From Eutreptiella sp. 'Long Island Sound 2002' (Eukaryota > Euglenozoa > Euglenophyceae > Eutreptiales > Eutreptiaceae): 64,000 nucleotides of DNA. The stretch covers positions 37,008,974 to 37,072,973 of the forward strand of contig OZ038390.1 of assembly GCA_964036045.1 (NCBI GenBank). Reading direction: 5' to 3'. A model generated the notes under the pieces. The model made no database searches. It was given only the letters and a program-made list of their open reading frames with translations, and was not told the origin of the DNA. Made by a program: the position numbers and the translations under genes. Below are positions 1 to 11,337 of this stretch, piece after piece; within the stretch, counting starts at the first letter, position 1; the number at the start of each line of letters is the position of its first letter.

Positions 1-1486
1 TCAACACATCTGTCGGCTTGCCCCCCAGCTCGAACATCGCCTTGTGATCGAAGTCCTTCCCCGAACACAGGTACTCCAGCAATTCACCCCGATCCACTGT
101 TCCGCCGCCGTCTTTGTCCAAAAGCTTGAATGCAGATTTCAAGTAGCAGTAGTCGTCTCTCGTCAGATGGGTGCAGTGGTAATTGTAATCCACTTGCAAG
201 AACAATTGCCTGGAGGATGCCGAAGGGACGGTTCCCCGAATCCCAATCTTACAAATATTAGGGTTGCGGATCAAGAGCCGGTGCAGTCCCGACAGGGCGC
301 GGGCCGGGCAGACGGGATTGTTGCTGATTTCGAGGCTTTTAAGATGGGTACAGGTTTGCAGCACCATGAACAGCAGTTGGAAGTCATTGGATCGAATCAT
401 ATTCTCCGACAGATCCAACACCTCTAGGTCCGTGTTGAGGCGCAGCACGTCTAACAGAGGCAGAATGCTCTTGATGCCCATGCTCTTCAGGCACACCTTC
501 GTCATGCCAAACCCGGTACTCGACAAAGCCTTCTCCACCGGTTTCTGCACATCCCCGGACAAACGCACGCATTCTTTCTGGTACCAACTTTGGGAACTCT
601 CCCGCTGCCCGGACGCCTTCATATCATCGATGCGCTGATCCGATTGCTTGATCTGCACCAACGGCTGTGTGAAGACCTGGACCACAGCCTTGGTAGTCTG
701 ATAGATGGACTCCCTCCCCAGTGTGGGCTGATTTTGGAAGTCGGAGGTAATGAGGCCCATGATGGGTACGAAAAAACCCCGAGCCCAGGCGAGATACTGC
801 TGCTCTGACGCCGAAGGGCACCACAAATCCACGAATGTGAACATCGATTCATAGAACATCTCGAAGGACATCTTGTTGGTCCCTTGGGTCTCAGTTTCCC
901 ACTCCGCCTGCGCCAACTGCTCACATTCCTCACGATTCCCTTTGGGGTATAGCTTCCAATACAATTTCTTGTACAGCCAATTGTACCCCCGCTGCTGAAT
1001 GCAGTCCTCACCTTTTGCCAGTTGGTCGTAATACCCTCGAAACAGCTCCCGAAGCTGTTTCGATTCACGAATGCCGTCCCGTTTCTCAAGCTCCTCAGGT
1101 CTGTAATACTTCAAGTTGCCCTGCTCCCGCATCGAAAGTTCTTGCCTGTCCTTCTTCTTCATCACCTCGAATGTCACGGTTTGGGACTTGCCTTGACAGT
1201 CGATGACTTGAGATGTGCCAAGCTCGGAAAAGGTTTCAATCAGCAGGGGTGCAGGAGCGTCACTGTCACTCAGACTGTCACTCAGACTGTCCTCTTCGTG
1301 GTCGATGGTGCCGGGGAAGGTCCTGTTCCCAGCCTCGGGCGCCGATGTGGGGCTGTGGGGAGGTTGAGAGTGTTTCAGCCCCACAAGCCTCGCAACGGCG
1401 GCAAAGAGCTTCCGTTTGGGCTTCGCAGGGGGGGTCTGTCTGTCCGGACTGCCTTGCGGTAGGGTCATCTGCTGTTCCTCAAGCAT
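1..1486 (-). CDS. LRR and EF-hand protein, 3' end outside window
   Basis: One uninterrupted frame of about 495 codons runs from ATG at 1486 off the left edge. In-frame ATGs also occur at 1513, 1525 and 1468, so the exact start is open. The N-terminal ~70 residues are Pro/Ser-rich with an acidic DSLSDSLSDSD run. Around residues 210-250 there is an aromatic segment (MSFEMFYESMFTFVDLW). Residues ~325-430 carry leucine-rich repeats of the LEVLDLSEN and LKSLEISNNP type. Near residue 457 there is a canonical EF-hand loop, DKDGGGTVDRGE, with Asp, Asp, Gly, Thr, Asp and Glu at the calcium-ligating positions. Known family behaviour suggests a calcium-regulated protein-interaction scaffold, possibly cytoskeletal; that role is inference. 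No intron is needed in the visible part. Confidence 0.85.
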   Translation of the reverse strand, partial: MLEEQQMTLPQGSPDRQTPPAKPKRKLFAAVARLVGLKHSQPPHSPTSAPEAGNRTFPGTIDHEEDSLSDSLSDSDAPAPLLIETFSELGTSQVIDCQGKSQTVTFEVMKKKDRQELSMREQGNLKYYRPEELEKRDGIRESKQLRELFRGYYDQLAKGEDCIQQRGYNWLYKKLYWKLYPKGNREECEQLAQAEWETETQGTNKMSFEMFYESMFTFVDLWCPSASEQQYLAWARGFFVPIMGLITSDFQNQPTLGRESIYQTTKAVVQVFTQPLVQIKQSDQRIDDMKASGQRESSQSWYQKECVRLSGDVQKPVEKALSSTGFGMTKVCLKSMGIKSILPLLDVLRLNTDLEVLDLSENMIRSNDFQLLFMVLQTCTHLKSLEISNNPVCPARALSGLHRLLIRNPNICKIGIRGTVPSASSRQLFLQVDYNYHCTHLTRDDYCYLKSAFKLLDKDGGGTVDRGELLEYLCSGKDFDHKAMFELGGKPTDVL

Positions 1487-3009
1487 TGTGGAAACAGGCT
1501 GTGGAGAACACATTGCGTTTGGCATGTTCGATGCGCAATACTCGGAAGAAAACACACTTTGGTGGTGGGCCTTCCCTCTCCCCCCAGTCAGAATCGAAGA
1601 TTGTTCGCAATGTTTCAAGGTTGCATGCCGACCTTAGAAAGTACCCATACTATAGAGCATGTAGGGAGGGAAGATAACGTTCGAACTTTCCATCCCAGTT
1701 TTAGAAAGCATGTTGTGCTCTCATCCCTTCCCTACCCAACCCTTTTTTTCTTTGCTTTACAAATGTTAAGATGATGTTCTTCAACACTGCAGGGTGTCTG
1801 AAGTACTTGGTTTCATGGTGAAAGCCATCACAAGTTGAGTGTTCAAGGCACAAATCTGAACAATCATGAGGATCTTGTGGAAGTCAAAGACATGTGACCT
1901 AGTGATGTTTCTTTGTCTTACATTCTTAATCTGCATCCGGCAGTCCAATGTCACCACAACCTTCTCGACAGAAGCATATGATGATTGGCCTGATCAACAA
2001 GCATGCTCTAAGTTGGTTGGCCCCACTCCATTCCTTCCCTTGGGTTTCATATGCTCAATTCTGCTTGTTTAGCAAAAACAGTCTCCAAAAGGATGCCATG
2101 TTGTGTTTTTGCATGCTGACTCAGGCCAAGGGATGACCCATACCATGAGGCAAATAGTGGCCTTACCTTGGAGGCTAGATTTGGGGGCACTTTGCAAGGG
2201 GGGCTAATTTGGAGCTTTTGTTGGGAACTATCCCAAAAGCAACATGCAGCCCCAAAGGAGTATAAGGGAAAGTGTGTTTTGAATATTTTTGTGGTGCGCA
2301 AAATACTCCAACCATTCGAAGATAATCACCATTAAAGGGCGTGCAGCACAAGTACTTGCCAAGGCCTCCTCCTTTGCAAGTGGGTCTGCCTTGCTCATAA
2401 TCATAGTGGCTTTTTTTTTGTTCCTGACGCTCAAGGTGTCATTGAGTGTACTCGGAAGAATCCCGGAAAGCTGAAAGTCCATTTATGTACAGCATAGGTG
2501 CACTTAGTAACTGAGCAGACCGGAGGTCCATGCAGCATGCTGGCATAACATGTGTCATTCCTTCACGCGGATGATCTGTCACGCCTAACTGGCAGTTGCT
2601 CAATGTGGATGTGATGTGTGTGTCACCCAAGGAACGAGTATCTAGTTGATCACTTGCGGTGCTCCCAGATCACGTGTGGAGGCAACGCCTCGCACAGGAA
2701 GAGTGTGTGTGTGACGTAGCGGGTGGCATCCATATGTGGGGTTCATAGTGTGTGTGAATGTGTCATAATACAATAGCGCGTCGGAGATTGAAAGTGTCCC
2801 CGCAGGGGACATGTGTGCATGTATGCAAGTGATATCCCACAATGGGCACATGCGTGCCAGCTTTAGTGTGCATTACATGCGTGAAATGCCGCATGGGAGG
2901 TGTGTGCGAGTCCAGGTGCCCGAGGATGTAACATTGCATGCGTCAGTAGGACGGTGGGCACCATAGATGTTTGCCAAGGATTCCCCCCTAACCTCCTTAC
3001 AAGTACAGC
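1487..3009. other. Intergenic stretch, no gene recognised
   Basis: Only short, mutually overlapping open frames occur, and none shows a recognisable domain. The DNA is less GC-rich than its surroundings, with T-rich runs near 1740 and 2410. It should contain the promoter of the LRR/EF-hand gene and the 3' flank of the next gene. I see no clear TATA box. Confidence 0.5.
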
Positions 3010-3399
3010 TCACACATACACAGTACACAAAACCAACACTGATGCTTGCTCCTTCACTGGATTCGACTTGATTCGAGCCCTGATCTCGTCGCTGACCGCC
3101 AGCTCCGTCTCCTTTTTCGCCTTGAACTCCCCTGTCTGGACCTCAATTGTGCATCGACAGCAGCTCTCATAGCCAGCAATGGCGTGGAGGAGTTTGAGCG
3201 GATCTTCTTCCCAGCCAGAGGCCACCTTGAGGTCCTGCAGCCATTTGTCGTGGTCCACCCCCGCGTCTCTGATGCGCTGCATGATTTCCACTGCCGCTCT
3301 CGCCAAGTGGTCTGCGGGGAGGGTGCTCTTGTAGACCTCGAACTGGCCCTTGGAGACGAAGTCTTTGAAGGTGAGGGACTCCATGCTGATGGCTGACAT
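3010..3399 (-). CDS. Small acidic/helical protein of unknown function
   Basis: A 129-codon frame starts at ATG 3399, with a second ATG five codons later, and ends at 3010. The first ~110 residues look like a folded soluble protein: mixed helix-forming sequence (FKDFVSKGQFEVYKSTLPAD, GWEEDPLKLLHAIAGYESCC) and a Lys/Glu-rich stretch near residues 90-110. The last ~15 residues (VLVLCTVYV) are hydrophobic and unlike the rest, so the true end could instead be a splice donor just before them. I recognise no family. Codon use and composition differ from the repeats around it, which supports real coding. The strand matches the other genes. Confidence 0.6.
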   Translation of the reverse strand: MSAISMESLTFKDFVSKGQFEVYKSTLPADHLARAAVEIMQRIRDAGVDHDKWLQDLKVASGWEEDPLKLLHAIAGYESCCRCTIEVQTGEFKAKKETELAVSDEIRARIKSNPVKEQASVLVLCTVYV

Positions 3400-3505
3400 T
3401 TTGTATGGATCTCCTTACTTGGCCTGACGGGCCTGAGAACCCAAAAATCTTTAAAACATTCTATAGTGATAGTGCATATGAGTGGTATTATGGGGTGAAT
3501 CCTGT

Positions 3506-3525
3506 GATTCGCCTATAGGCGAATC
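3506..3525. promoter_or_regulatory. Perfect 20-bp palindrome upstream of small gene
   Basis: GATTCGCCTATAGGCGAATC is self-complementary over all 20 bases. It sits 107 bp upstream of the ATG at 3399, where a dimeric transcription factor site would be plausible. The sequence shows the symmetry; regulatory use is inference. Confidence 0.4.
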
Positions 3526-4990
3526 CCTTGGTAGAAGAGAGATAGGCCGGTGTTCGGGATGCATGTGTCAGGTCAAGAAAAGGTCTGCAACCATTGCACC
3601 ACCCTAATCATCCGTGGTTACATGCGGGTAGAGTGCGTGTGACAGTGGCAGACACAGGGGACAGCATGGGGCCTAGCCTGTACCAAACGGTACAAGATCC
3701 TCGGTGGGGAGGAGTCACAGCTGCGGTCCCAACTTGGTCTGGCCTGGCTGGTAGCGGTGTGCGAGGGCCGAACTGCGCGCGTTGTAATGCCCCTCCAATT
3801 CAGGTTCTTGCACGGTCCTTGGGAGTCACCTGTCGCCATGGTCGCGCCTTGGGCGCCGCGATGGGCGCTACGTGCGCAGTGTAGTGGGCCAGCCCATTTA
3901 CAAGAGACCGCCGCCCTCGCCACCCCCACCCTACAAGAACGCTGGGTGGGACAAGATGGCGTGGCCCCGCTCATAATCATAGTGGCGTTTTAAGGTCATT
4001 GGAAAACCTTCATTTGATCGCCAAGAAACGGCATAATATGCTTGTGCCCATAGGGCCAATGCTTGGACTTACAAAACACACAAGTGTAGGTTTGGAATGA
4101 TCCACAACGACAGCCCACTGAGAGCAAGAAATTGCTCTTGTGAATGCTTCATATTTCGGGTACCTTGAACTCAAAGACACATGTGTGGCATCAAATGATG
4201 TTTGGTTCGCACATTGTGATCATGTGGATGATCCATTGATGTCGGAGTGTGATCCGCAATAGACATGGTGGTGGTCCATTATTTTTGGCAACCCAATTGG
4301 CACCCCCTTTGAGGAAAGGAGTCCACCAAGGAAAGGAGGACAAGCAGTTTGGCGCAAATCCATTTGCCATGGGTCGAAGCAGGGGACAGCCACCCTCTTG
4401 CGTGTGCCGTCCAATCAGACAAGCAACTCAGCCACATGTCCCAAAACTCCGCCCAATGGGGCAGAAAACTAAGCACATTTGGACTAAGCAGCCGTGGCGT
4501 TGTCCGTAGGAAGTGCACAGAGTGAAGAGTTGTTCCGATTGGGGCTCCAATGCGCAACCATCGTACCTGTCCCCATAGCCAGGGGACCCAAGCGTTGCGT
4601 CCATAGTGTTTCAGGGGTATCCTACTAGCCCAGTCAACATCAGCCATCGGTTTTTGTCTGCGCAAGTGCATGCTCCAAGTTTTTGCTGGTGTGGGCATTA
4701 TTTGGCCATGGAGGACAATGTCATGTGGTTTGAGTGGTGGCTTGTCCATGGGCAGGTTGTTGTCCATGTTGGCCATAGTATCCGACTCGTTGTTGCCATG
4801 TATGTCTTTGTAATCCTTTTAGGTAACCGCTTGGCTTAATTCACGGTGTCCATGGGTCCAACGTACTGTCACGTGTTTGGTTACAACATTGTTGTAACTA
4901 ATTTCACGGTAGTCTTGGTCTTTCGCAACCCCTTTTCGCTTCGTCAAGGTGGCCTTCACCACCACTTGGTTATCTAGGATGACCCCCCCC
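3526..4990. other. Non-coding stretch with no recognised gene
   Basis: No open frame shows a recognisable domain on either strand. Two short stretches resemble each other: 'ctcataatcatagtggc' occurs at 2393 and again at 3969, suggesting an old dispersed repeat. Otherwise I see nothing. Confidence 0.4.
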
Positions 4991-6232
4991 CTCCCCGCTT
5001 GGCCTGTCAGCTGACGCTTGCTCCGCTAGGCAGTGCCCTATCGCCTCTGAGATGGCAAGTCAACCTTAGGCGTCCTAAGGGGAAGGGGTGTACAAACGCA
5101 AGCACAGGCCGTGGTGGCCTGCCCCTCCCTCGGCGCACGCCGGCTGGCGATCCTACGGTGCCAGCACGCCACCACCTCTCCCTCGGCTCGTCAGTCGGCG
5201 ATCCGGCGGTGCCTCTCCCCTCCCCCGCCCGCGTACCAGTCGGTGATCTGGCAGTGCGGCCATCACACCACTCCTCCTCATGCCCCCCCGCCATGTACTA
5301 CACCACCCCCCCCCATCCCCTGCACCCAGGCCCTGGCTTCCACACAACCCAGCCTTGACCCTCTCACCCCTGCTCGCCTCCTTGCTCAGCAGATCTGACA
5401 CGGCGCGAGCAGCCCCTATGGATGCGAGCGAACCGTATGCACAACGGGGAGGTCGGCGTCCTCCCCCAGGCCTACACCCACTCCCTGCTGCCCCACCTGC
5501 CATGCCCCTGACCTCATACCCCTCCCATAGCCCAGCCGTCACCCCCGCAGGGCAGCCGGCCGAGAGGCTCCGTGGTTCGATCCGTGGATAGCCGCGTGGC
5601 GTCCCCGGATTCTATGCTGGCCCCTCCCCCCTGCGTGTGTTACCCGTGTTGGTCCAAAACAGGGTAATGATGCGATTTTATTTGACCCCATGAACCAGCG
5701 CACAGGTATGCACCTACCCCCCCTCTCACCCCCAGCACATGTCCCCCCCTGGTCCCGCGATGCTAGAGGACGGTCCCATGGCCACCCCTCCCACCCCTGC
5801 CCCTCCCACTCCTCCACCCTGGCTCAGCGAGCCAGCCCCCCCTCCCCAATCCCGGTACCACTTGCCCTCCCTACCCTTCGCCGGCCAAGTGACCGAGCGG
5901 CAACCCTCCACGCTACCAGGAGGCGCATCGTGAATTCGAAAACTCCCTCCCCCTGCAAGTTAGTTGGCTATCCGACAGTGCTGTCCTCCCCTCCCTCCTC
6001 ATTCCCGGCACTATCCACCTGCCCAGCCCGCCACCCATCGCTGTGCACACCCCCTCCCCCCAGCCATGCCCGCCTCCTCCCGAGCACGTCCGCCGGCGAT
6101 CCGACGGTGCTGTCCCCTCCTAGCCTCCCTCCTAGCACGTCCGCCGGCGATCCGACGGTGCTGTCCCTCCCCCATCTCCCTCCAAGCACGTCCGCCGGCG
6201 ACCCAGCCTCTCCCCTCCCTGCTTCTTTCTTT
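4991..6232. repeat. C-rich degenerate repeat block
   Basis: Strongly C-biased DNA with repeated fragments of the type GGCGATCCGACGGTGC. Three near-tandem copies about 50 bp apart lie near 6090, 6137 and 6190, and looser copies near 5145 and 5195. The same motif closes each 405-bp unit that follows, so this block looks like eroded or truncated copies of that unit. A tRNA B-box-like string, GGTTCGATCC, occurs near 5573. Long frames here are by-products of composition. Confidence 0.6.
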
Positions 6233-6507
6233 CCAGGCGGAGCATCCTCCCCCGGGCGGTAGGGGAGGACTTGACGTCGCCAACCGGGGGAACCGGGGCC
6301 CCAAAAGTACCCGGCAGGTGGTCCCCCCCTTCTCTGCCCCCCCCCAAAGCCTAGCACTTGCAAGAGAGGCCCTACCTTCTGGCACCCCACGCTCCCACCA
6401 TTTTCCCCCTTGTACAGCGTACTGGGCGGCCCCACGGCCGCTCTGGCGGACCAACCTCGCCCGTCCCCTGCACCAACCCTATACCCCTGGCCCTCCATGC
6501 AGATCGC

Positions 6508-6608
6508 TGGCCCTGTGGCCCAGCGGTAACTCAGCGCACTGCCGAGTGGCGTGTCCTGGGTTGGAATCCCCCTCCTGGCACGTCTGTCGGCGCTCCGACG
6601 GTGCTTTT
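6508..6608 (+). ncRNA. tRNA-derived Pol III unit, copy 1
   Basis: Contains the A-box-like segment, the B-box-like GGTTGGAATCC and, at the end, GGTGCTTTTTG. Its run of five T on the sense strand would stop RNA polymerase III. The expected anticodon arm is distorted and no clean cloverleaf forms, so this is a tRNA-like element and not a working tRNA. Transcription is inferred. Confidence 0.5.
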
Positions 6609-6911
6609 TGCTCCCCGCGTCTTTCTATCTAGGCGGGGCTTCCTCCCCCGGGCTGTAGGGGAGGACTTGACGTCGCCAACCAAGGGAACTGGGGCCCCGA
6701 AAGTACCCGGCAGGTGGTCCCCCCCCTCCTCTGCCCCCCCCCCCCCCCCAAAGCCTAGCACTTGCAAGAGAGGCCCTACCTTCTCAAACCTCTCGCTCCC
6801 ACCATTTTCCCCCTTGTACAGCGTACTGGGCGGCCCCACGGCCGCTCTGGCAGACCAACCTCGCCCCTCCCCTGCACCAACCCTATACCCCTGGCCCTCC
6901 ATGCAAATCGC

Positions 6912-7013
6912 TGGCCCTGTGGCCCAGCGGTAACTCAGCGCACTGCCGAGTGGCGTGTCCTGGGTTGGAATCCCCCTCCTGGCACGTCTGTCGGCGCTCC
7001 GACGGTGCTTTTT
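6912..7013 (+). ncRNA. tRNA-derived Pol III unit, copy 2
   Basis: Same boxes and terminal T-run as copy 1, with only scattered substitutions. Confidence 0.5.
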
Positions 7014-7316
7014 GCTCCCCGCGTCTTTCTATCTAGGCGAGGCTTCCTCCCCCGGGCTGTAGGGGAGGACTTGACGTCGCCAACCAAGGGAACTGGGGCC
7101 CCGAAAGTACCCGGCAGGTGGTCCCCCCCCTCCTCTGCCCCCCCCCCCCCCCCCAAAGCCTAGCACTTGCAAGAGAGGCCCTACCTTCTCAAACCTCTCG
7201 CTCCCACCATTTCCCCCCTTGTACAGCGTACTGGGCGGCCCCACGGCCGCTCTGGCAGACCAACCTCGCCCCTCCCCTGCACCAACCCTATACCCCTGGC
7301 CCTCCATGCAGATCGC

Positions 7317-7418
7317 TGGCCCTGTGGCCCAGCGGTAACTCAGCGCACTGCCGAGTGGCGTGTCCTGGGTTGGAATCCCCCTCCTGGCACGTCAGCTGGC
7401 GCTCCGACGGTGCTTTTT
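7317..7418 (+). ncRNA. tRNA-derived Pol III unit, copy 3
   Basis: Same boxes and terminal T-run. It differs from copies 1 and 2 downstream of the B-box, reading CAGCTGGCGCTCC instead of CTGTCGGCGCTCC. Confidence 0.5.
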
Positions 7419-7560
7419 GCTCCCCGCGTCTTTCTGTCCAGGCGGGGCTTCCTCCCCCGGGCGGTAGGGGAGGACTTGACGTCGCCAACCAAGGGAACTG
7501 GGGCCCCGAAAATACCCGGCAGGTGGCCCCCCCCCTTCTCTACCCCCCCCCCCCCCCAGC

Positions 7561-9763
7561 ACTTGCACGCGCGACCGCACTAGGAGGTGTATGCCCCGCT
7601 CCCAGACCGCGTGGTATGGGGGTGAGTGAGGTGCGCCTGAGCCTAACTTCCCCAATGAGAGGCACTCCGTGGGCCCCTAAGGCCCTCTTCGGATCGGGAA
7701 GACAAGCCCAAAGCCCAAAGCCCTCCCCGCTTGGCCATGTCGGAGGCCACGATACATCCCATGGTTATAGCGCGGTACACTTATTGTGAGGCATGCACTT
7801 CGAAGGTCGCCATCTAGTTGCCGTTGTATACCCCCCGCCCTTCCGTGTCGCTTGGAGCCATCAGTGCACCACTGTGTGGTGGTTGGCTCCCTTGTGTATT
7901 GCATGGTGACTCCATGGATTACGGTTTGTGTTCGGCAATTCCTTGACAACTTGTGCACTTTGGTTGTGTGTGGGTTCATCAAGGGGTTGAGACAACCAAG
8001 GTCTAGTCAACTAATGACTATTTGCGTCCTCTCTGCCTGTAGTTCTAGGTGCTCTCCAAAACTCTCCGAGTCAAAGAGGCCATGGGATGGTAGGCGATGC
8101 TTCCTCGGTTGGGATGTATGTTGACCTACCGACCCACCTAGCGCGGGGACGGCATCCATATATTATATCGGTATACCGTATATGGCTATGAGCCGCCGTT
8201 CGGACGGGCCCTCAGCATAGATCTCATTTTGGCCGAGGGTGATCCACTGGTGACGTAGGACCACCACAATTGCTGCAAGCCAAGTCCTCTATCTTGGAGG
8301 TCGGCGGTGAGTCCAAAGCAGTGCATGTGTGTTTTTATTCCCGGTGTGTCTTTGAGGTATTGGAGTAGTATGTGGTCCGATTGGGCCATCTTGCGCCAGC
8401 CACCAGGGAAACGGCCCCTTTGAGTCTAGCGTGGTATAAAGAGAGCACTGATGATGGCCACTTCTTCGTAGCCGTTGAGGGGGAACATTTTGTAGGCAGC
8501 CAAGTGTTGATGCGGTTGTGTCATCACCATTTCCAAGGCGGTCTAGGCCTAGGGTCTGAGGAGCTAGCAATGGGTGTGCGATGCCATGAGTTACATGGTA
8601 AATCAGCGAGGTGCGTGGGGATATGACCCCAAGGAAAACACAAGAGGACTACCATTGAAGATAATGAAATTGGACGCATTTGGATGTGGAGTTGGCAAAG
8701 CAGCGATGTGCAAGGGCTTATGCGAAATGCACCTTCACTATTGGACCGCAGCAACATGGGGAGGCCACCCTAGTGATCTGGTAATGGTGTGCTTACATGT
8801 GATAGCAAGCTGCTGAACGGATGAAGGATTTGGGGAACTAGGCAGTGGCGGAACATAAGCAGTGCTAATTGAGCTCCGACAGCACTTAAATCTTGGTGGC
8901 TCCATCCTCCAAGCACTGCTCCGGTGCAGCTCTATGTGTACGCCCCAAGATGTGCAGTCCGCAACCCGCAACCCGCAGCTTTTCTTGTCTACGCTGCACC
9001 ATTTCATCAGAGACCCGGATGGTTTGTGGATTCAACACAGTCCTAGCCACTAGAACAAGATGCCACCATTAGTGAAGTAACAATGACGTGTGGCATGGAC
9101 AAGGTGCGGGCTGGGCTCAAAGCAAATGCATTGTACCATGTGGGAGGACTAGGGGGCCCAAGCTCTGAGTAGTCCAATGCCACAAGGTAGGAAGTAGGAG
9201 GGAAAGAAGAGCCGTGTGGTAGCATAGATACAGAGCGGAGAGAAGAAGGAGCTAGAGTGAGAGCATAATGGTGCAAAGAAGAGAGAGGCTCAGATCCTAG
9301 TTGGAGGGGAGGAGGCAGGGAGAAAGAGGTGACTTATTGAGAAGGGGTGAGATACCTCAACCGTTCATCCCGTACAAAGTTTGAATCTCTTTTGCAGTTT
9401 ACCATTTATGGGGCCTCGCGAGCTTGTTGCAAGTTTGCCAACCTCCACCCTAGAGGGAGGGATATGTCTTCCACAAAATGGGTCCTAGTTGCAGCCATGG
9501 TAGGAACCTCGGACCCAGCATTACTCCAAGCCCCTGGCCTACACTAGCAAATGTTGTCCGATAGATTGGGGGTTTGTGTGTGGCTCATGCAAATGTTCTG
9601 TGAAAGCAGTGGCGTGTTGCCACATCTAATGCGTGCAAAGGAGGGACAGGTTGTTGGCGCCCTCCGCAGTTGGTAGTGCCAATATGGGAAGTGTTAGTCC
9701 CCAGCCGTTCAAGCGTAGTGTCACCTTGTACACATTCAATATCTTGGCAAGCATCCCCCGCCC
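7561..9763. other. Gene-poor stretch, nothing recognised
   Basis: Short frames on both strands, none with a recognisable domain. The only structure seen is a partial AT-rich dyad near 8157-8188, centred on CGGTATACCG. Confidence 0.4.
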
Positions 9764-9868
9764 CCCTTGCAAACTCCCGGGTTAGCGCGCGACGGTCTCC
9801 CGGGGGGGGGGGGGGGGGAGACGGTCGCCAAGTGACGGTCTCCCGGGGGGGGGGGGGGTTTGCAAGGG
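9764..9868. mobile_element. Short inverted-repeat (MITE-like) element
   Basis: The left end reads CCCTTGCAAACTCCCGGG; the right end, in reverse complement, is CCCTTGCAAACCC plus C homopolymer and GGG. Inside are two copies of GACGGTCTCCCGGGG. The same motif set (AAGTGACGGTCTCCCGGG, G-run, TTGCAAGGG) recurs near 10446-10490 and, more loosely, near 23640-23775, suggesting a family. No target duplication is clear. Confidence 0.4.
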
Positions 9869-10020
9869 TATTTCAAGGCAAACTGTGATATCCTCCACTG
9901 ATGCAAGCAAAGAGAACACGTGTGAAGCGACTTTCGCGTTGATGCCAAGGTGCTTCATCCAACACAAATGTTATTGAGGATCCAAAGGAATGGTAAACAA
10001 CTTCTAGGTACGTGTGTGGG

Positions 10021-10275
10021 CTATGCCGGTGTTTGGGGTTGCGGAGCCATGGGGGTAACATCCGGTGACTCTGGAGACTTGGGTGATTCAACCGCCACAG
10101 CCTCTAGCCTTGAGAGTTGAGCACTCTCATGATCCACTAGAGTGACCCCACCAGGGTGTATGTACCGAATGTGGCAAAACTGCAGCCCATTTGGCGAAGG
10201 CCCCACAACAATGGCCAACACATGTGCACCAAGTGTGCGTGAGTGGTACCGTACATGGTCACTGGGAGAAAACAT
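10021..10275 (-). CDS. Small SH3/chromo-like domain ORF (copy 1)
   Basis: From ATG 10275 the frame encodes about 84 residues, beginning MFSPSDHVRYHSRTLGAHV. It is patterned like a small beta barrel: a V-x-Y strand, 'G..V.A..VGPSPNG', then 'HIRY' and 'VDHESAQLSRLE', followed by a Ser/Pro-rich tail. The frame stays open upstream to 10422, but that part is hydrophobic and unlike the domain. The same pattern recurs at 25500-25793. I infer a retroelement- or chromatin-associated reader domain; I cannot name the family. Confidence 0.5.
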   Translation of the reverse strand: MFSPSDHVRYHSRTLGAHVLAIVVGPSPNGLQFCHIRYIHPGGVTLVDHESAQLSRLEAVAVESPKSPESPDVTPMAPQPQTPA

Positions 10276-10439
10276 CTTGGGTCTGAAGTAGCAACACAAC
10301 ACACCCATACAACACCTTTGGAGAGAGAATATCACAGAACACACACAGGTGCTTGATTTGAAGTAATGGAAAAGCAATGCAAGGCCATGCGTAAAGCAGA
10401 TGGGCAACACAAACCAGCACAATACATGTCAACTAGAAA

Positions 10440-11337
10440 AACATGGAAGTGACGGTCTCCCGGGTGGGGGGGGGGGGTTGCAAGGGGGAGGGGGTTTGCA
10501 GGGGGGGGGGGGGGCACGTAATCTGTGGGAAAATACGCATGTGTCGGGAAAATGAACAGGGGCATAACCCACTCTTCGAAGAGGGCAAGGCAATCCTCAT
10601 GGCCCCCATGCAGAGCTTGTGCAATGAGTGGAGCAAACGCTTCCTCACTAGTGACATGCATAATCACGATTCCCGGGCACTTCGCTTTTTGTTTCAATCC
10701 AAACTTTCATGCTTCCTTATGTCTTTCACACCCCCCCCCTTTACAAGAAAGGCACACATTTGGGGGTACACCCTCAATCCCACGCAATAATCTCACCCAT
10801 CTCAAAAAATGCACCTGGGGCACCCCAAAACCAACATGTTAGGCATACCAAAATTGCCTGCATGCACCAAAAAAAAATTGGCAACGCCACACCGGCTCCC
10901 TCCGCACTTGTTACGGCCGCCACAGCAGGTGCACTGTTAGATCTACCCCGCCATACTGGACGTGTGGAGGCACCGAAATGCTTGGCACCATGCCAACCCT
11001 TGCTGACGGTCATTCCTTCCGGCTCGTTAGCAACATCGTCAGCACCGGCTCCAGTCATCCTCGGCCCATCGGGAGCGTTGCTTCCGTCATCGGAAGCATT
11101 CTCCCCGACCGATCCGTGGGGGCACTGCACCCAATTGTGCTCAGTAGCTTGCAGCCATTCATCGGAAGCATTGCTTCCGACATCAGAAGCGTTTTTGGAG
11201 CCAAATTTGGGTGCGCATGCCCCGGTGTGAGGTGTGCACCATACCTAGGGGCCATCATACAATGACCCCCCCCCCCCCCCCCAAACACCTTACATGTCAA
11301 AAAACGCCAAAAAAGGCCCCAAGTGATAAAGCAACAG
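10440..11337. other. Non-coding stretch with G/C homopolymers
   Basis: G runs at about 10464-10515 and C runs near 10730 and 11265. The plus-strand frame at 10709-11230 has no recognisable domain. Several copies of the short motif CATCGGAAGC or its variants occur at 11089-11190. Confidence 0.4.

Larger units (their letters stand above)
6233..7560 (+). repeat. Tandem 404-405 bp repeat with tRNA-derived unit
   Basis: About 3.3 near-identical copies are present. The same landmark (agatcgctggccctg or aaatcgctggccctg) begins at 6501, 6905 and 7310. Each unit has an A-box-like TGGCCCAGCGGTAACTC, a B-box-like GGTTGGAATCC about 40 bp later, and then a pyrimidine-rich tail. That arrangement is typical of tRNA-derived SINEs. 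Each unit also contains a C homopolymer of 7-16 bases. The high identity between copies points to recent tandem amplification. Confidence 0.75.

Noticed and set aside
5964-7789. Several 130-220 codon frames in the C-rich repeat
   Set aside because: They are repeated copies of the same non-coding 405-bp unit, open because of composition, on both strands.
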